Source of the DNA: Pedobacter suwonensis
Lineage (GTDB): Bacteria > Bacteroidota > Bacteroidia > Sphingobacteriales > Sphingobacteriaceae
Assembly: GCF_900111825.1 (NCBI RefSeq)
Contig: NZ_FOJM01000002.1
Coordinates: 186,001-250,000, forward strand
Length of the DNA: 64,000 nucleotides
Reading direction: 5' to 3'
The notes below the pieces were generated by a model that saw only the letters and a list, made by a program, of their open reading frames with translations, had not been told where the DNA came from and searched no databases. The position numbers and the translations under genes were made by a program. Each line of letters opens with the position of its first letter. Within the stretch, counting starts at the first letter, position 1. Below, piece after piece: positions 10,601 through 19,055 of this stretch.

Positions 10601-11013
10601 GTTTTGAGGTTAATCTGATCTTTAACTACCAATTCGGCGGACAAATGTATAACCAAACCTTGGTAGAGCGTGTGGAATCTGTTAATCCAAAATTCAACGT
10701 AGACCAAAGAGCTTATGACTTAGGTTGGGCAAAACCAGGTGATGTAAGCCAATTCAGAAGGATTACCGCCAACCCAACTCAAACCAAACTGACGTCAAGA
10801 TTTGTACAGGATGATGATAACCTGATTTTGAGTTCTGCATCATTAGGTTATACTTTTTACAAAAAACAGTTTTTGGAAAAAATAGGGTTGCGCAGTTTAC
10901 AGCTCACGGCCATTACCAATGACCTTTTCAGGGTAAGTTCTATACAGGTAGAACGCGGTACCAGCAACCCTTTTGCCAGAACATATTCCTTAACCTTAAG
11001 AGCAGGTTTTTAA
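7693..11013 (+). CDS. SusC/RagA-type TonB-dependent outer-membrane transporter with STN domain
   Basis: This 1106-residue receptor has, in order, a signal peptide (ending about residue 40, Y-T-F-A-Q), an STN signalling domain (about 45-115), a carboxypeptidase-D-like regulatory domain (about 120-195), a TonB plug (about 210-335, with L-L-K-D-A-S-A-T-A-L-Y-G-S-R-G-A-N-G), and a long beta-barrel ending in a terminal Phe, as expected for barrel assembly. The STN domain couples import to the FecR/ECF pair upstream. SusC proteins import oligomers captured by their SusD partner, encoded 9 bp downstream. The ligand is unknown: the operon has a protease and thioredoxins but no hydrolase, so peptides are as likely as glycans. 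Confidence 0.95.
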   Translation: MKTNKMAVHCATRPRILRIATLFHFLLILSFLQMSAYTFAQRITLNVSYQRLSEVFRMIKSQTGYNFVYSDKIISDAKQISVNLKDQSIDATLKLILGPQGINYTIQDKTVVLTSKVQQNDEIDGVVRDRKTGNPLPSVVVSIKGAKFQTQTDNNGRFKLTIPANAKVLEFRYVGYKTAEVEIRAERHFSIFLEEQAVSLDETVVNGIFTQRKENFTGAANTLTGAELKKVSANSVFAAIGALDPSFRIVPNNVTGGNINQLPNIQLRGENSFPNLSGQLSSIPTLPLLILDGFEVNLQRIVDLDMNLIRSVTLLKDASATALYGSRGANGVIVITTITPAAGKLQVNVTHDFRLTTPDLSVYHLLNSEQKLDFEKRVGLYSTTSNLLQSSFDMLYNERYKAYAKGVNTDWLSIPTQNGYSNRTSVYAQGGDTVIRYALQVSGDFQSGVMKGQDRTNYSGQFDLNYFKKKFEFRNSLRIFQNKSNESPYGNFADYVSMNPYWAPYDNKGNANRMVEDLNFLGFSYQTANPLYNATLHSINSTNYFGFSNNFSARYKPTQSIYVESSLSINKQSGGDDLFYSAQNTRFNNVTDLNLKGSYDLSTNNSMGYESLTTANWNAIFGKHQLFSNLGLNLSRSTSSYNTFSATGLLTDQLDDILYATQYSGRPVGDENTISRVGLLYSGNYIYDDRFLASVSYRRDGSSQYGNEKRFGTFWSVGAGWNIHNESFFQKSDFVNRLKVRGSYGSTGSLNVPSYASQFRYNVNAESAYFGNIGATLAGMGNDFLSWQDVLKANIGLDADLLKNRLNLRFELYLENTKNAVTQITLAPSTGFNSYTENYGELLNKGFEFYARYTILQNPFTRTLWTVNVNGFTNRNSLRKISNALQSSNNLLNNGNPNQVKPNLQLVEGQSINTIFAVRSLGIDATTGSEVFLTKSGETTLDWNVADKVPVGISQPLWNGNFGTGFSHKGFEVNLIFNYQFGGQMYNQTLVERVESVNPKFNVDQRAYDLGWAKPGDVSQFRRITANPTQTKLTSRFVQDDDNLILSSASLGYTFYKKQFLEKIGLRSLQLTAITNDLFRVSSIQVERGTSNPFARTYSLTLRAGF

Positions 11014-11022
11014 CTAAAAGAT

Positions 11023-12432
11023 ATGAACTATAAAAAATTCTTAGCCATATTGGTTTGTTTAACCGCTATGCTAACGTCATGCAAAAAATATCTTGACGTA
11101 AATCCAAAATCATCCGTTTCTGAAAACCAGCTATTCAACTCGGAATTAGGCTTTCAACAGGCTTTAGATGGCGTATACTCGCTATTTGCTTCGCAAAACC
11201 TATTTGGCGATAATCTGACTATGGGCTTTATGTCCGCCTTGGCACAGAATTATAACATTCCCGTTAACTCCAGATTTTACGATACTGCTAAATTCAACTT
11301 CAACTCACAGGAAGTGACTGAATTGGGAAATTCGATCTGGAGCAACGGTTATAACGCTATCGCCGGTGCGAATAAGGTGATTCAAAATACAGAAAAGCGA
11401 CGTGATGTATTAAGTATCTCGGCTTACAGCCGGATTCGTGGTGAAGCGGTAGCGCTGCGGGCTTATATGCATTTCGAACTCCTGCGGTTATTTGGACCTG
11501 AATATGTAAGCGGACTCACAAAAAAAGCCATCCCGTACAAAAAAGATGTAAACCAATATACTGCAGTACCTTTAACTACACAAAATGCGGTAATAGCTAT
11601 ACTTGCAGATCTGAATGAAGCCGAACAACTGCTGGCCACATCAGATCCAATCGTCAATGGCCAGACAAACCGCAGCATCAAGATGAATTATTATGCGGTT
11701 AAAGCCTTGCAGGCCAGAGTATACCTTTTTGCTGGCGATAAAAGCAAAGCCTTTGCAGCAGCGAAAATGGTTGTTGATGCCAATAAATTCACATTTGTAA
11801 CCTTCGGGAATGCAACGGCTGCAGCCGAAAGCAGAGACCGGATCTACATTACAGAACAAATTTTTGGGCTGAGAGTAGCTAACCTTAGAAATTGGGCAGA
11901 TCCTGGCTATTTTCGCGGTGCTTCCAATATGCGCCGCTCTTCTAATGATTACCAAACACTTTATGAAACAAGTTCTGGTGGTAGTACGGATATCCGCTAT
12001 TTAGCAAGAATTGAAGTAGATAACAGCAATAGTGTAGGTTTTGTATTTCCATCGAAATTCTGGCAAACCTATCCCGGTACAGCTCCTTCCGACAATCGTT
12101 TAGATCAGTTAGTACCCATGATCAGGTTGGCAGAAATGTATTACATTCTGGCCGAATGCGCATCAACTACCGCGGATGGCATTAATTACCTGAACGTGGT
12201 ACGCGAAAACAGGAACATTACGCCATTGGCCACCACTCTTAGTCAGAGCAATTTAAATAATGAGATTACTAAAGAGTACCAAAAGGAATTTCATGTGGAA
12301 GGGCAACTGTTCTATTACTATAAACGAAAAAACATTACAAGGATGCAGTTTATGACCACAGATATTCCACTATCTAATTATGTATTGCCTATTCCCGATC
12401 AAGAATTAGAGTTTAACCCAAATTACAACTAA
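11023..12432 (+). CDS. SusD/RagB-type nutrient-binding lipoprotein
   Basis: A 469-residue surface lipoprotein with lipobox Cys20 (M-L-T-S-C) and the SusD N-terminal K-Y-L-D-V-N-P pattern. The helical TPR-like scaffold is seen through the middle (for example R-G-E-A-V-A-L-R-A-Y-M-H-F-E-L-L-R-L-F-G). The C-terminal L-A-E-M-Y-Y-I-L-A-E and Y-Q-K-E-F motifs are typical. It caps the SusC barrel encoded just upstream and captures the ligand at the cell surface. The 9-bp spacing and shared strand make them one transcription unit. Confidence 0.95.
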   Translation: MNYKKFLAILVCLTAMLTSCKKYLDVNPKSSVSENQLFNSELGFQQALDGVYSLFASQNLFGDNLTMGFMSALAQNYNIPVNSRFYDTAKFNFNSQEVTELGNSIWSNGYNAIAGANKVIQNTEKRRDVLSISAYSRIRGEAVALRAYMHFELLRLFGPEYVSGLTKKAIPYKKDVNQYTAVPLTTQNAVIAILADLNEAEQLLATSDPIVNGQTNRSIKMNYYAVKALQARVYLFAGDKSKAFAAAKMVVDANKFTFVTFGNATAAAESRDRIYITEQIFGLRVANLRNWADPGYFRGASNMRRSSNDYQTLYETSSGGSTDIRYLARIEVDNSNSVGFVFPSKFWQTYPGTAPSDNRLDQLVPMIRLAEMYYILAECASTTADGINYLNVVRENRNITPLATTLSQSNLNNEITKEYQKEFHVEGQLFYYYKRKNITRMQFMTTDIPLSNYVLPIPDQELEFNPNYN

Positions 12433-12436
12433 ACAA

Positions 12437-13144
12437 ATGAAATACTTAACGATATTATTCTTGCTCGTTTTTGCAATAGGCTGCAAGAAAGATGATATAC
12501 CAACTTTTGAAGGCCGGGATGGAATCAGTTTCTTTATTGATTATTACGAAAATCCTGATAGCACCAATTATTCATTTGCCTTACAGCCAACGGTTAAAAC
12601 AAAAGATACCATATTTATTAAAATGCGTTTGGTAGGCAAACCTGCCAGTGTAGCACGCAGTATTAAATTAAAAGCATTGGCGGGTTCAACAGCTCGTCCA
12701 AATGTCGATTACATTTTGCCCGAAGTTAAGTTACCAGCAAATGCAATTTTTGTTAACTATCCGCTGGTCGTGTTTAATACGCCCGAAATGCTCAACAAAA
12801 GTTTTCAGTTGTTGCTAGGTGTCGATCCAGGGAGTGAACTGGTTCCTGGTGCGCCGGGAGTAGCAGTAGATCTTTCCAGAAACTTTGCAAAAATGAAAGT
12901 CAACATCACTAATCAACTTATAGAGCCTGATTATTGGCAAAATCTAACCTTCTTCTTTGGAGACTTTAGTATAGTAAAATTTAAATTTATGATCAAGGTA
13001 ACAGAACTTACAAATTTTGACCCTAACGTGGTTGATATAGGTGAATTATTTCTGATCCAGGTAAACTTGAAAAAAGCACTTTCAGATTATGTTCAGCTGA
13101 ACGGCCCTCTTATTGATGAATTCGGAAACCCAATTACATTTTAA
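12437..13144 (+). CDS. DUF4843-like surface lipoprotein
   Basis: A 235-residue lipoprotein with lipobox Cys16 (A-I-G-C-K-K). The region F-E-G-R-D-G-I-S-F-F followed by beta-rich sequence resembles DUF4843 proteins, which are typically encoded directly after SusD in Bacteroidetes. Their biochemical role is not established; an accessory ligand-binding role at the outer membrane is plausible from position. It starts 4 bp after susD and ends 3 bp before the next lipoprotein gene, so co-translation is likely. Confidence 0.75.
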   Translation: MKYLTILFLLVFAIGCKKDDIPTFEGRDGISFFIDYYENPDSTNYSFALQPTVKTKDTIFIKMRLVGKPASVARSIKLKALAGSTARPNVDYILPEVKLPANAIFVNYPLVVFNTPEMLNKSFQLLLGVDPGSELVPGAPGVAVDLSRNFAKMKVNITNQLIEPDYWQNLTFFFGDFSIVKFKFMIKVTELTNFDPNVVDIGELFLIQVNLKKALSDYVQLNGPLIDEFGNPITF

Positions 13145-13147
13145 GTT

Positions 13148-14569
13148 ATGTTAAAAATAAAATATTGCATTTACTTATTACTGATATGCTGTGCCACCTT
13201 GTGGTCCTGCAAAAAAAGTCAGGACTTTAATTATAAAGAATTAAATGAACTGGAGATTAAAGATGACAATGCAAATTTGTCTATTGTCCAGTTTGATACA
13301 CTCAAAATCAATCCGCAGATTAGCCAAAGCAAGCCTGCGGGAGAAGGATTTACCTATCAATGGAAAATTTACTCCGTCTCTCCGGTGGATGGAATTGATG
13401 AAAAAGTTCTGTCTACCGCTCAGGCATTAAAAGCGGTAATTAGTTATCCACCTTTAAAGGATGGTTATAACCTGGAATATAAAATTACAAATTCGGCCAC
13501 TGGTGTATCCACATTTAAGGTTTATACCGTACAAGTTAACAGTGCATTTGGTAAGGGGTGGCTGGTGAGCAACACTACATCGGGTAATGCTCAATTAGGC
13601 TTTATCCGTTCGGATTATAAGGTGTTTTATAACCCGGCCGGCGCTGTAAATCAAACCATCTTTCCGGGGAATGCTGTTGCCGCTAATCTTTTCTACAATG
13701 GTGACGGAAGTCGTTTCGGACTAAGTTTTTTTACCGATAAAGGAAGTTACCGCTTTAGTGCAAACGATTTTTTAGTTTCAGGAAAATCAACCATTAGTTT
13801 TACACCGGTGAAAGATAAATTTGCTTTTAGTGTATCAAAGTTTACAACTGAAGAGTACGTGATTAATGATGGAGGTCTTTACGCTGCATCCATGCTTAAC
13901 GACCCTGCGAATGTTACCTATTCTGCCAGATTAGATGGAGACTACAACCTGTACCCTAAAGTAATCACCAGCGCTTTATTCTCTACCTATTTTTATGACA
14001 ACAAGTACAAACGCTTTATGTATGTACCATTTGGCAGCTTTAGTTTAATCCCAACTTTTGGCTCTTCTTCTGCTGCTTTTAATATTGGAAATACAGGTAT
14101 GTTGATGGTAGGCGCTATGGATGGTGTGAAAACAAACTCATCAGAAGATTTTTTCTTTGTGATGCAGGATACCAATGGCGATCGCTTCCTTTATTCATTA
14201 TCAGGTGCATCGCCACGCCTTAATCAAAAAATGCTGAATAGCCCCGAGATTGCTTCTGCTAAATCATTTGCGGCTTCGCTTACTTTGAGGCAGTTATATT
14301 ACGCTACAGATAACAGCATTTATTTATATGATATTCTGGCGAACTCGGCCAAACTGCTTTATACATTCCCGTCAGGGACACAAATCAAACAAATCCAGAT
14401 GGATCAGACGGATAGCAAAACGCTGGTTGTTGCTGCTAACCAGGCCACCGGAGGATCAGTATACTTCTTCAAAGTAAATAACCTTGGGACGATTACTAAC
14501 GGAACTTATGATCAGAAAATAGATGGTTTTGGAGAAATTTCATCCATAAGTTATCGTAGGGCCAATTAA
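13148..14569 (+). CDS. PKD-like family surface lipoprotein
   Basis: A 473-residue lipoprotein with lipobox Cys21 (L-W-S-C-K-K). The N-terminal part (about 30-135) reads as Ig/PKD-like beta-sandwiches with G-F-T-Y-Q-W-K-I-Y. The remainder (about 140-470) is beta-rich with repeating Y-A-T-D-N-S-I-Y-L-Y-D-type strands suggestive of a propeller. The combination SusD, DUF4843, PKD-like lipoprotein is a recurring Bacteroidota neighbourhood with no proven function. A surface binding role is inferred. It sits between the DUF4843-like gene and a thioredoxin-fold gene. Confidence 0.72.
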   Translation: MLKIKYCIYLLLICCATLWSCKKSQDFNYKELNELEIKDDNANLSIVQFDTLKINPQISQSKPAGEGFTYQWKIYSVSPVDGIDEKVLSTAQALKAVISYPPLKDGYNLEYKITNSATGVSTFKVYTVQVNSAFGKGWLVSNTTSGNAQLGFIRSDYKVFYNPAGAVNQTIFPGNAVAANLFYNGDGSRFGLSFFTDKGSYRFSANDFLVSGKSTISFTPVKDKFAFSVSKFTTEEYVINDGGLYAASMLNDPANVTYSARLDGDYNLYPKVITSALFSTYFYDNKYKRFMYVPFGSFSLIPTFGSSSAAFNIGNTGMLMVGAMDGVKTNSSEDFFFVMQDTNGDRFLYSLSGASPRLNQKMLNSPEIASAKSFAASLTLRQLYYATDNSIYLYDILANSAKLLYTFPSGTQIKQIQMDQTDSKTLVVAANQATGGSVYFFKVNNLGTITNGTYDQKIDGFGEISSISYRRAN

Positions 14570-14596
14570 ATCAATTAATCTATTAAAAAAACATAT

Positions 14597-15997
14597 ATGT
14601 TTCGTAAAATAATCATTTGTTTCATTCTAACAGTAAGTTGTTTCGTTCAGCTATCTGCGCAAAGCACGCGTGATCTTAAAAAAGAGCTGAAAGGACTTAA
14701 GAATATTCAGGATACCATTGTACTCAATCAAAAAATTAATGCACTGGCGAGCGGATCTGAAGAAGACCTTATGCTACTTACTCAATATGGACTGAACAAA
14801 GGCTGGTCCCGTAGTCAATGGGATGAACTCGCAGCGAAACGCATGCCTAAAGAACAATTTGCTTTTAATAAAGCACAGGAAAAGTTTTTTGCAGAGAAGG
14901 ACCTGAATAAAAAACTGGCCATACTGGCTTCCTTGAAAAAGGAATTTCCAAACCAAAAATATGGCTATATCTATGCATTAATTGTCGGCGATTATGCCAG
15001 AGCAGGTAACTTTAATCAGGCCATGGCCTATTTGCAAAAAACAAAAGACCAGGATCGCGTAATGGCCTGGTCTCAACTGGCTTTGGTAAATGACCCGAAG
15101 ATATCAAAACAGGTTACGTTACGTGTTAACCAAACCCTTTCACAAAAAAACTTACCTGCAGAAGAACGAGTGATGCTCCTGAATATGAAGCGTTATCTTC
15201 TGGAACAAAAGCAGGATTATAAAAATGCGGCCATCATTGCGAAAAAGATATTAGATCTGACTCCAAATCCTACTCAGAATGAAATGGATCACTACAACAT
15301 TTTACTAAGCAAAAGTGGCAACTATAGGGCAGCTTTTCCAGCCCTCAAAAAAATGATCAACAAAGAGACAGAGGATGAAGAAGTCAAAAGTGAATATAAA
15401 CGTGCCTATCAATTCATGTACCCGAACAGAGATGTAAAAGCACATCTTGATTCTATCGAGATTTCAAGGGTAAAACAGTATGAAGCGAAGTACAAGGACT
15501 ACAAAGGTGAAAACTTAATCAAAGAAAAAGCACCAGAGTTTGAACTGCTGGATGCCAACGGCAACACGGTATCTTTGAAAGATTTTAGAGACAAAATCAT
15601 GGTAATCGATTTTTGGGCCACCTGGTGTATGCCTTGTAAGGCTGCACTGCCCGGCATGCAAATGTTGGTAGATAAATACAAAAATGATCCTGAAGTGAAA
15701 TTTCTTTTTATTCACACCAAAGAAATCACTGGTGAAACTTTTGAGAAGGTTAAAAACCAATCAATGGCTTATTTTAAAGCACACGATTTTACACTACCAC
15801 TTTATGTAGATTTAAGAACTAAAGATACCAAACAAAATAAGGTAGCAGAAAGCTTCAAAGTAGGCGGCATACCACATAAATTCATTATCGATCGTAATGG
15901 TTTTATCCGTTTAAGCAGTGTAGGGTTCAGCGGTTCAACTCCTGATCTGGTAGCAGAAATGACCGCAGTTATTGAGAAGGTTAAAAAATTAAATTAA
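14597..15997 (+). CDS. Secreted TlpA-like thioredoxin-fold protein with helical N-terminal region
   Basis: A 466-residue protein. A signal peptide ends at about residue 22 (L-S-A-Q-S), a mostly helical, TPR-like region of about 280 residues follows, and a C-terminal thioredoxin domain (about 310-466) carries the active site W-C-M-P-C, Cys344 and Cys347, plus a G-G-I-P-H cis-Pro segment. TlpA/ResA-type proteins reduce or exchange disulfides in the periplasm. The domain order resembles the 660-residue protein at 32745-34727 in the second SusC/D unit. Its position after SusC/D and before a second thioredoxin and a protease suggests handling of disulfide-bonded imported substrate, which is inference. 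Confidence 0.88.
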   Translation: MFRKIIICFILTVSCFVQLSAQSTRDLKKELKGLKNIQDTIVLNQKINALASGSEEDLMLLTQYGLNKGWSRSQWDELAAKRMPKEQFAFNKAQEKFFAEKDLNKKLAILASLKKEFPNQKYGYIYALIVGDYARAGNFNQAMAYLQKTKDQDRVMAWSQLALVNDPKISKQVTLRVNQTLSQKNLPAEERVMLLNMKRYLLEQKQDYKNAAIIAKKILDLTPNPTQNEMDHYNILLSKSGNYRAAFPALKKMINKETEDEEVKSEYKRAYQFMYPNRDVKAHLDSIEISRVKQYEAKYKDYKGENLIKEKAPEFELLDANGNTVSLKDFRDKIMVIDFWATWCMPCKAALPGMQMLVDKYKNDPEVKFLFIHTKEITGETFEKVKNQSMAYFKAHDFTLPLYVDLRTKDTKQNKVAESFKVGGIPHKFIIDRNGFIRLSSVGFSGSTPDLVAEMTAVIEKVKKLN

Positions 15998-16010
15998 TAA
16001 AAATAAAAAA

Positions 16011-17099
16011 GTGAAGAACAAAATTTATCTTCTTTTAATGTTGCTGGTATTTTCAGTAAAGAGCCAGTTACAGGCACAAATGCGGTTGAGCGGCCAGTTG
16101 GGTGGATGTAATGCTGATAGCATATCCTTAAGTTATATGCTTAATGGGAAAACACACAATGATCGTATAGCTGTCAAAAATGGCGCATTCAACGTAATTG
16201 CACCAATAGATACTCCGGTTATGGCTACATTAAAACTTCCATTTCAGGGGCAAAGTTTTGATTATCCTTTTTTTGCGGAACGTGGAGAACTGAAGCTACG
16301 CGGAAGTGTAGACAACCTGGATTCTATCATGAATCTCAGCATTACCGGTGCCCCTACCCAAAATGTATTTAATGCTTACATTAAAGCAAGGATGTCGTTA
16401 ATTAAACAGGCTGATAGCCTGGATGCGCTAATGGCCAATGGCAGTGCCGATTCTACTGTGGTGAAACCACAGCTGTTTAAAATCGGACAGATGATTTCAA
16501 GCGGCCTGGCAGAGCAGTACATCAGGAATAATCCAAAAAGCTACGTAAGTCTGCATTTGCTGAATTTACTAATTTCTTCCAGGATAGATTATGACAGGGC
16601 AAATGCACTATTCCAGGGCATGGATCAGTCCTTAAAAAAATCCTCAGCAGGGATTTCAGTAAAAAAAGGTCTCTCTGTTTTACAACTCTCGGCAACCGGA
16701 AAACCATTAAAGTCATTTAGCATTGCAGATATAGATGGTAAAATGGTTACACTGGCGGATTATAAAGGTAAAATTGTACTGGTCGATTTTTGGGCAAGTT
16801 GGTGCGTACCCTGCCGACAAGAAAATCCTAATTTGTTAGAAAACTACAATAAACACCATGCAAAAGGATTTGATATCTTGGGAATATCATGTGATACAGA
16901 TGTGGCTAAATGGAAAAAAGCAGTAAATGAAGATCGTCTTCCGTGGAAACAGGTGAGAGATTGGGAAATCCTGAAATACTATGGTTTACAATCCATCCCT
17001 TCTAATTTCCTCTTGGATGGCAATGGCAATATATTGGCCATAAACCTCCGGGGTGAGGAGCTCACACAAAAATTAGATCAAATCTTCTCTAAAAAATGA
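16011..17099 (+). CDS. Periplasmic TlpA-like thioredoxin protein with DUF4369-like N-terminus
   Basis: A 362-residue protein beginning at a GTG. It has a signal peptide (ending about residue 24), an N-terminal beta-rich region resembling DUF4369 (M-R-L-S-G-Q-L-G-G-C onward, about 25-120), a helical linker, and a C-terminal thioredoxin domain with W-A-S-W-C-V-P-C (Cys265, Cys268) and the cis-Pro segment S-I-P-S-N. It should act as a thiol-disulfide oxidoreductase in the periplasm. The gap to the preceding thioredoxin gene is 13 bp, and its stop overlaps the next start by 4 bp (ATGA), indicating translational coupling to the protease gene. An ATG 27 bp downstream is a possible alternative start but would cut the signal peptide. 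Confidence 0.88.
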   Translation: MKNKIYLLLMLLVFSVKSQLQAQMRLSGQLGGCNADSISLSYMLNGKTHNDRIAVKNGAFNVIAPIDTPVMATLKLPFQGQSFDYPFFAERGELKLRGSVDNLDSIMNLSITGAPTQNVFNAYIKARMSLIKQADSLDALMANGSADSTVVKPQLFKIGQMISSGLAEQYIRNNPKSYVSLHLLNLLISSRIDYDRANALFQGMDQSLKKSSAGISVKKGLSVLQLSATGKPLKSFSIADIDGKMVTLADYKGKIVLVDFWASWCVPCRQENPNLLENYNKHHAKGFDILGISCDTDVAKWKKAVNEDRLPWKQVRDWEILKYYGLQSIPSNFLLDGNGNILAINLRGEELTQKLDQIFSKK

Positions 17100-18772
17100 G
17101 AAATCTTTTTAAAATAGCTTATCTGTTATTACTTTTTTCAAATCTAGTAGCAAAAACGCAGGCGCAGCAGGAGGTCAAATCTGCAAAAAAAATAGAAAGT
17201 TTGTTACGCAAAACGCATTTGGGGGCGGTAAATGCCTGCATTAAATTGGTGATCAGGGATACGCTGGCAGATCGGGATTTTGGTGGATTTAGTGCGGTAA
17301 TCGTTTCTTCAGATGGCACTATATTAACCGCCGCGCATTCTGTTCAGCCTACCTATCGATACCGGGTAGAATTCCCTGACGGCAAAAAAGGTGTGGCCAT
17401 TGCTTTGGGGAAGATTGCAATAGATGCCGAAAATAAACAATTCGACCTAGCCATGCTCAAGATGGAAGGCAACGACTCCTGGCCATTTGTAACAATGGGT
17501 GATAACAGAAACCTGATTTTAGGAGAAGGCTGCCTGGCCATCTCCTACCCCGGCAGTTTTTTTCAAACCAAACCCAATCTCCGTTTCGGACGTTTGACCA
17601 GTTTAGATGCAGGTGATGGCTTTATGGAATCTACCTGTAAAATGGAACCTGGAGATTCAGGCGGTGCCCTATTCGATTTACAAGGTAAATTGATTGGCAT
17701 CCGCGATAAAGTACAGATCAACGAGGATGAAAATTTTGATATTCCTGTTAATTTGTTCCGCCAATATTGGAGCGCGTTACAAAAACCAGTTAATTACCAC
17801 CAATTACCAATATCCGAACCGCTTCTACCCGTAATGGCAAGCAAGCGTTTTACGGTGGCTCCGCCCGCTCATTTCTCACCGCTGGGGCATGAGTTTTTAA
17901 ACCAGGTTACTACTTTGCATAGTACAAAGGACAATATTCAACAGCAAATTATGTCCACCGCAATCAACGTAGAGCAAAATGGCCAGCAACGGGCATTTTG
18001 GGTCAGTAAAAGTTCTATGCTTGGTGAACAGCCCTGGATAATGCATAATGGTGTAAAAATCCAGCTTAGTGTATTAGGTCGTGATTTTGAAAATGACCTG
18101 GTACTTTTAAGTGCCGCTGATAACATGAGTAATTTCCAAGGTATAAAAATCGCGAAAGCGACATATAAACCACTAAGCCAAGATGATCTTGGGAAATTTT
18201 TATACTCACCTATAGATCCTAAAGATTGTAAAACAGGGATTATCAGTACAATAGAAATCCAGCTACCGCTACTATTTAGCCGTGCACAATTGGGGTCATT
18301 GGTGCTTGAAGAAGCTGGCAAGATGATGGTGAAAGATCTTGCGCGTGGCTATCCTGCCGATCAGGTATTGAAAATCGGCGATCAGATCATAGCTGTAAAC
18401 GGCAAAAAAGTACAAAACGAAGATGGATATGATCAGGAAATGAACCGTCTGATGATCGGTGATCACCTTACTTTAGGCATCATCAGGAACAATCAAACCT
18501 CTAACATAGATATTGATTTTACAGACAGGCCAACGCGCGACATTACCCGTAACTATAAAGGGAAAAGAAGTTTGCGCTCTGACGGGTTTGAAAAAGTATT
18601 TGTTCAGGATGCTGCCATCCGGTCGGATGAGTGCGGAGGACCGGTTTTCGACAGCAATGGAAACTTCATGGGCATTAACATTGCCAGACACAGCCGAACG
18701 GCCACAATCATTTTACCTGTGGATGTAATTAAAAAATCAATTACAAAAATGATGGGTTCAGCTAAAAGTTGA
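17096..18772 (+). CDS. Secreted two-lobed trypsin-like protease with internal PDZ domain
   Basis: A 558-residue protein with a signal peptide (ending about residue 24). Lobe 1 (about 40-225) is a complete trypsin/HtrA-like serine protease: H81 in T-A-A-H, D117 in Q-F-D-L-A, and S188 in P-G-D-S-G-G. Lobe 2 (about 295-550) has the same fold pattern but is interrupted by a PDZ domain (about 395-470, with I-G-D-Q-I-I-A-V-N-G). Its Ser position holds Cys513 in D-E-C-G-G-P-V, and no T-A-A-H-type histidine is seen, so this lobe is probably inactive or altered. It is the last gene of the SusC/D-thioredoxin operon and overlaps the preceding gene by 4 bp. A role in cleaving proteins or peptides handled by this system is inferred. 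Confidence 0.85.
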   Translation: MRNLFKIAYLLLLFSNLVAKTQAQQEVKSAKKIESLLRKTHLGAVNACIKLVIRDTLADRDFGGFSAVIVSSDGTILTAAHSVQPTYRYRVEFPDGKKGVAIALGKIAIDAENKQFDLAMLKMEGNDSWPFVTMGDNRNLILGEGCLAISYPGSFFQTKPNLRFGRLTSLDAGDGFMESTCKMEPGDSGGALFDLQGKLIGIRDKVQINEDENFDIPVNLFRQYWSALQKPVNYHQLPISEPLLPVMASKRFTVAPPAHFSPLGHEFLNQVTTLHSTKDNIQQQIMSTAINVEQNGQQRAFWVSKSSMLGEQPWIMHNGVKIQLSVLGRDFENDLVLLSAADNMSNFQGIKIAKATYKPLSQDDLGKFLYSPIDPKDCKTGIISTIEIQLPLLFSRAQLGSLVLEEAGKMMVKDLARGYPADQVLKIGDQIIAVNGKKVQNEDGYDQEMNRLMIGDHLTLGIIRNNQTSNIDIDFTDRPTRDITRNYKGKRSLRSDGFEKVFVQDAAIRSDECGGPVFDSNGNFMGINIARHSRTATIILPVDVIKKSITKMMGSAKS

Positions 18773-18832
18773 CCGTTTGAGCTCATATTATAAAAAATAT
18801 GTGTCTGAATTTAAAATATAATCAACATCTAC

Positions 18833-18862
18833 GAAAGCTCCTTTAATGGGGCTTTCTTTTTT
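18833..18862 (+). terminator. Rho-independent terminator after the protease gene
   Basis: A 9-bp stem (18833-18841 with 18848-18856, one G-T wobble) with a 6-nt loop is followed by six T residues. It lies 60 bp after the protease stop and ends the SusC/D operon. Confidence 0.8.
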
Positions 18863-18996
18863 AACAGCATTTTTAACGCTTTCTTCGCAAGAAAAAATGG
18901 GTTAAATACCACCACAATCAAGAGGAAAAACGATTAATATCGGAATAGTGATAAAAAATGTCGGTTTCAGATAAATTTATCACATCATCAGGAGAT

Positions 18997-19004
18997 TATA
19001 TTTG
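18997..19004 (+). promoter_or_regulatory. Candidate -7 element for the GH43-CBM6 gene
   Basis: TATATTTG is an exact match to TAnnTTTG, 51 bp upstream of the GH43 start and downstream of a terminator. This supports an independent transcription unit. No clear -33 TTG is present at 19-21 bp. Confidence 0.45.
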
Positions 19005-19055
19005 AATGTCTGCAAAACAGGTATAACCAAATAATAAATAGTCAATCTTCTCAAA

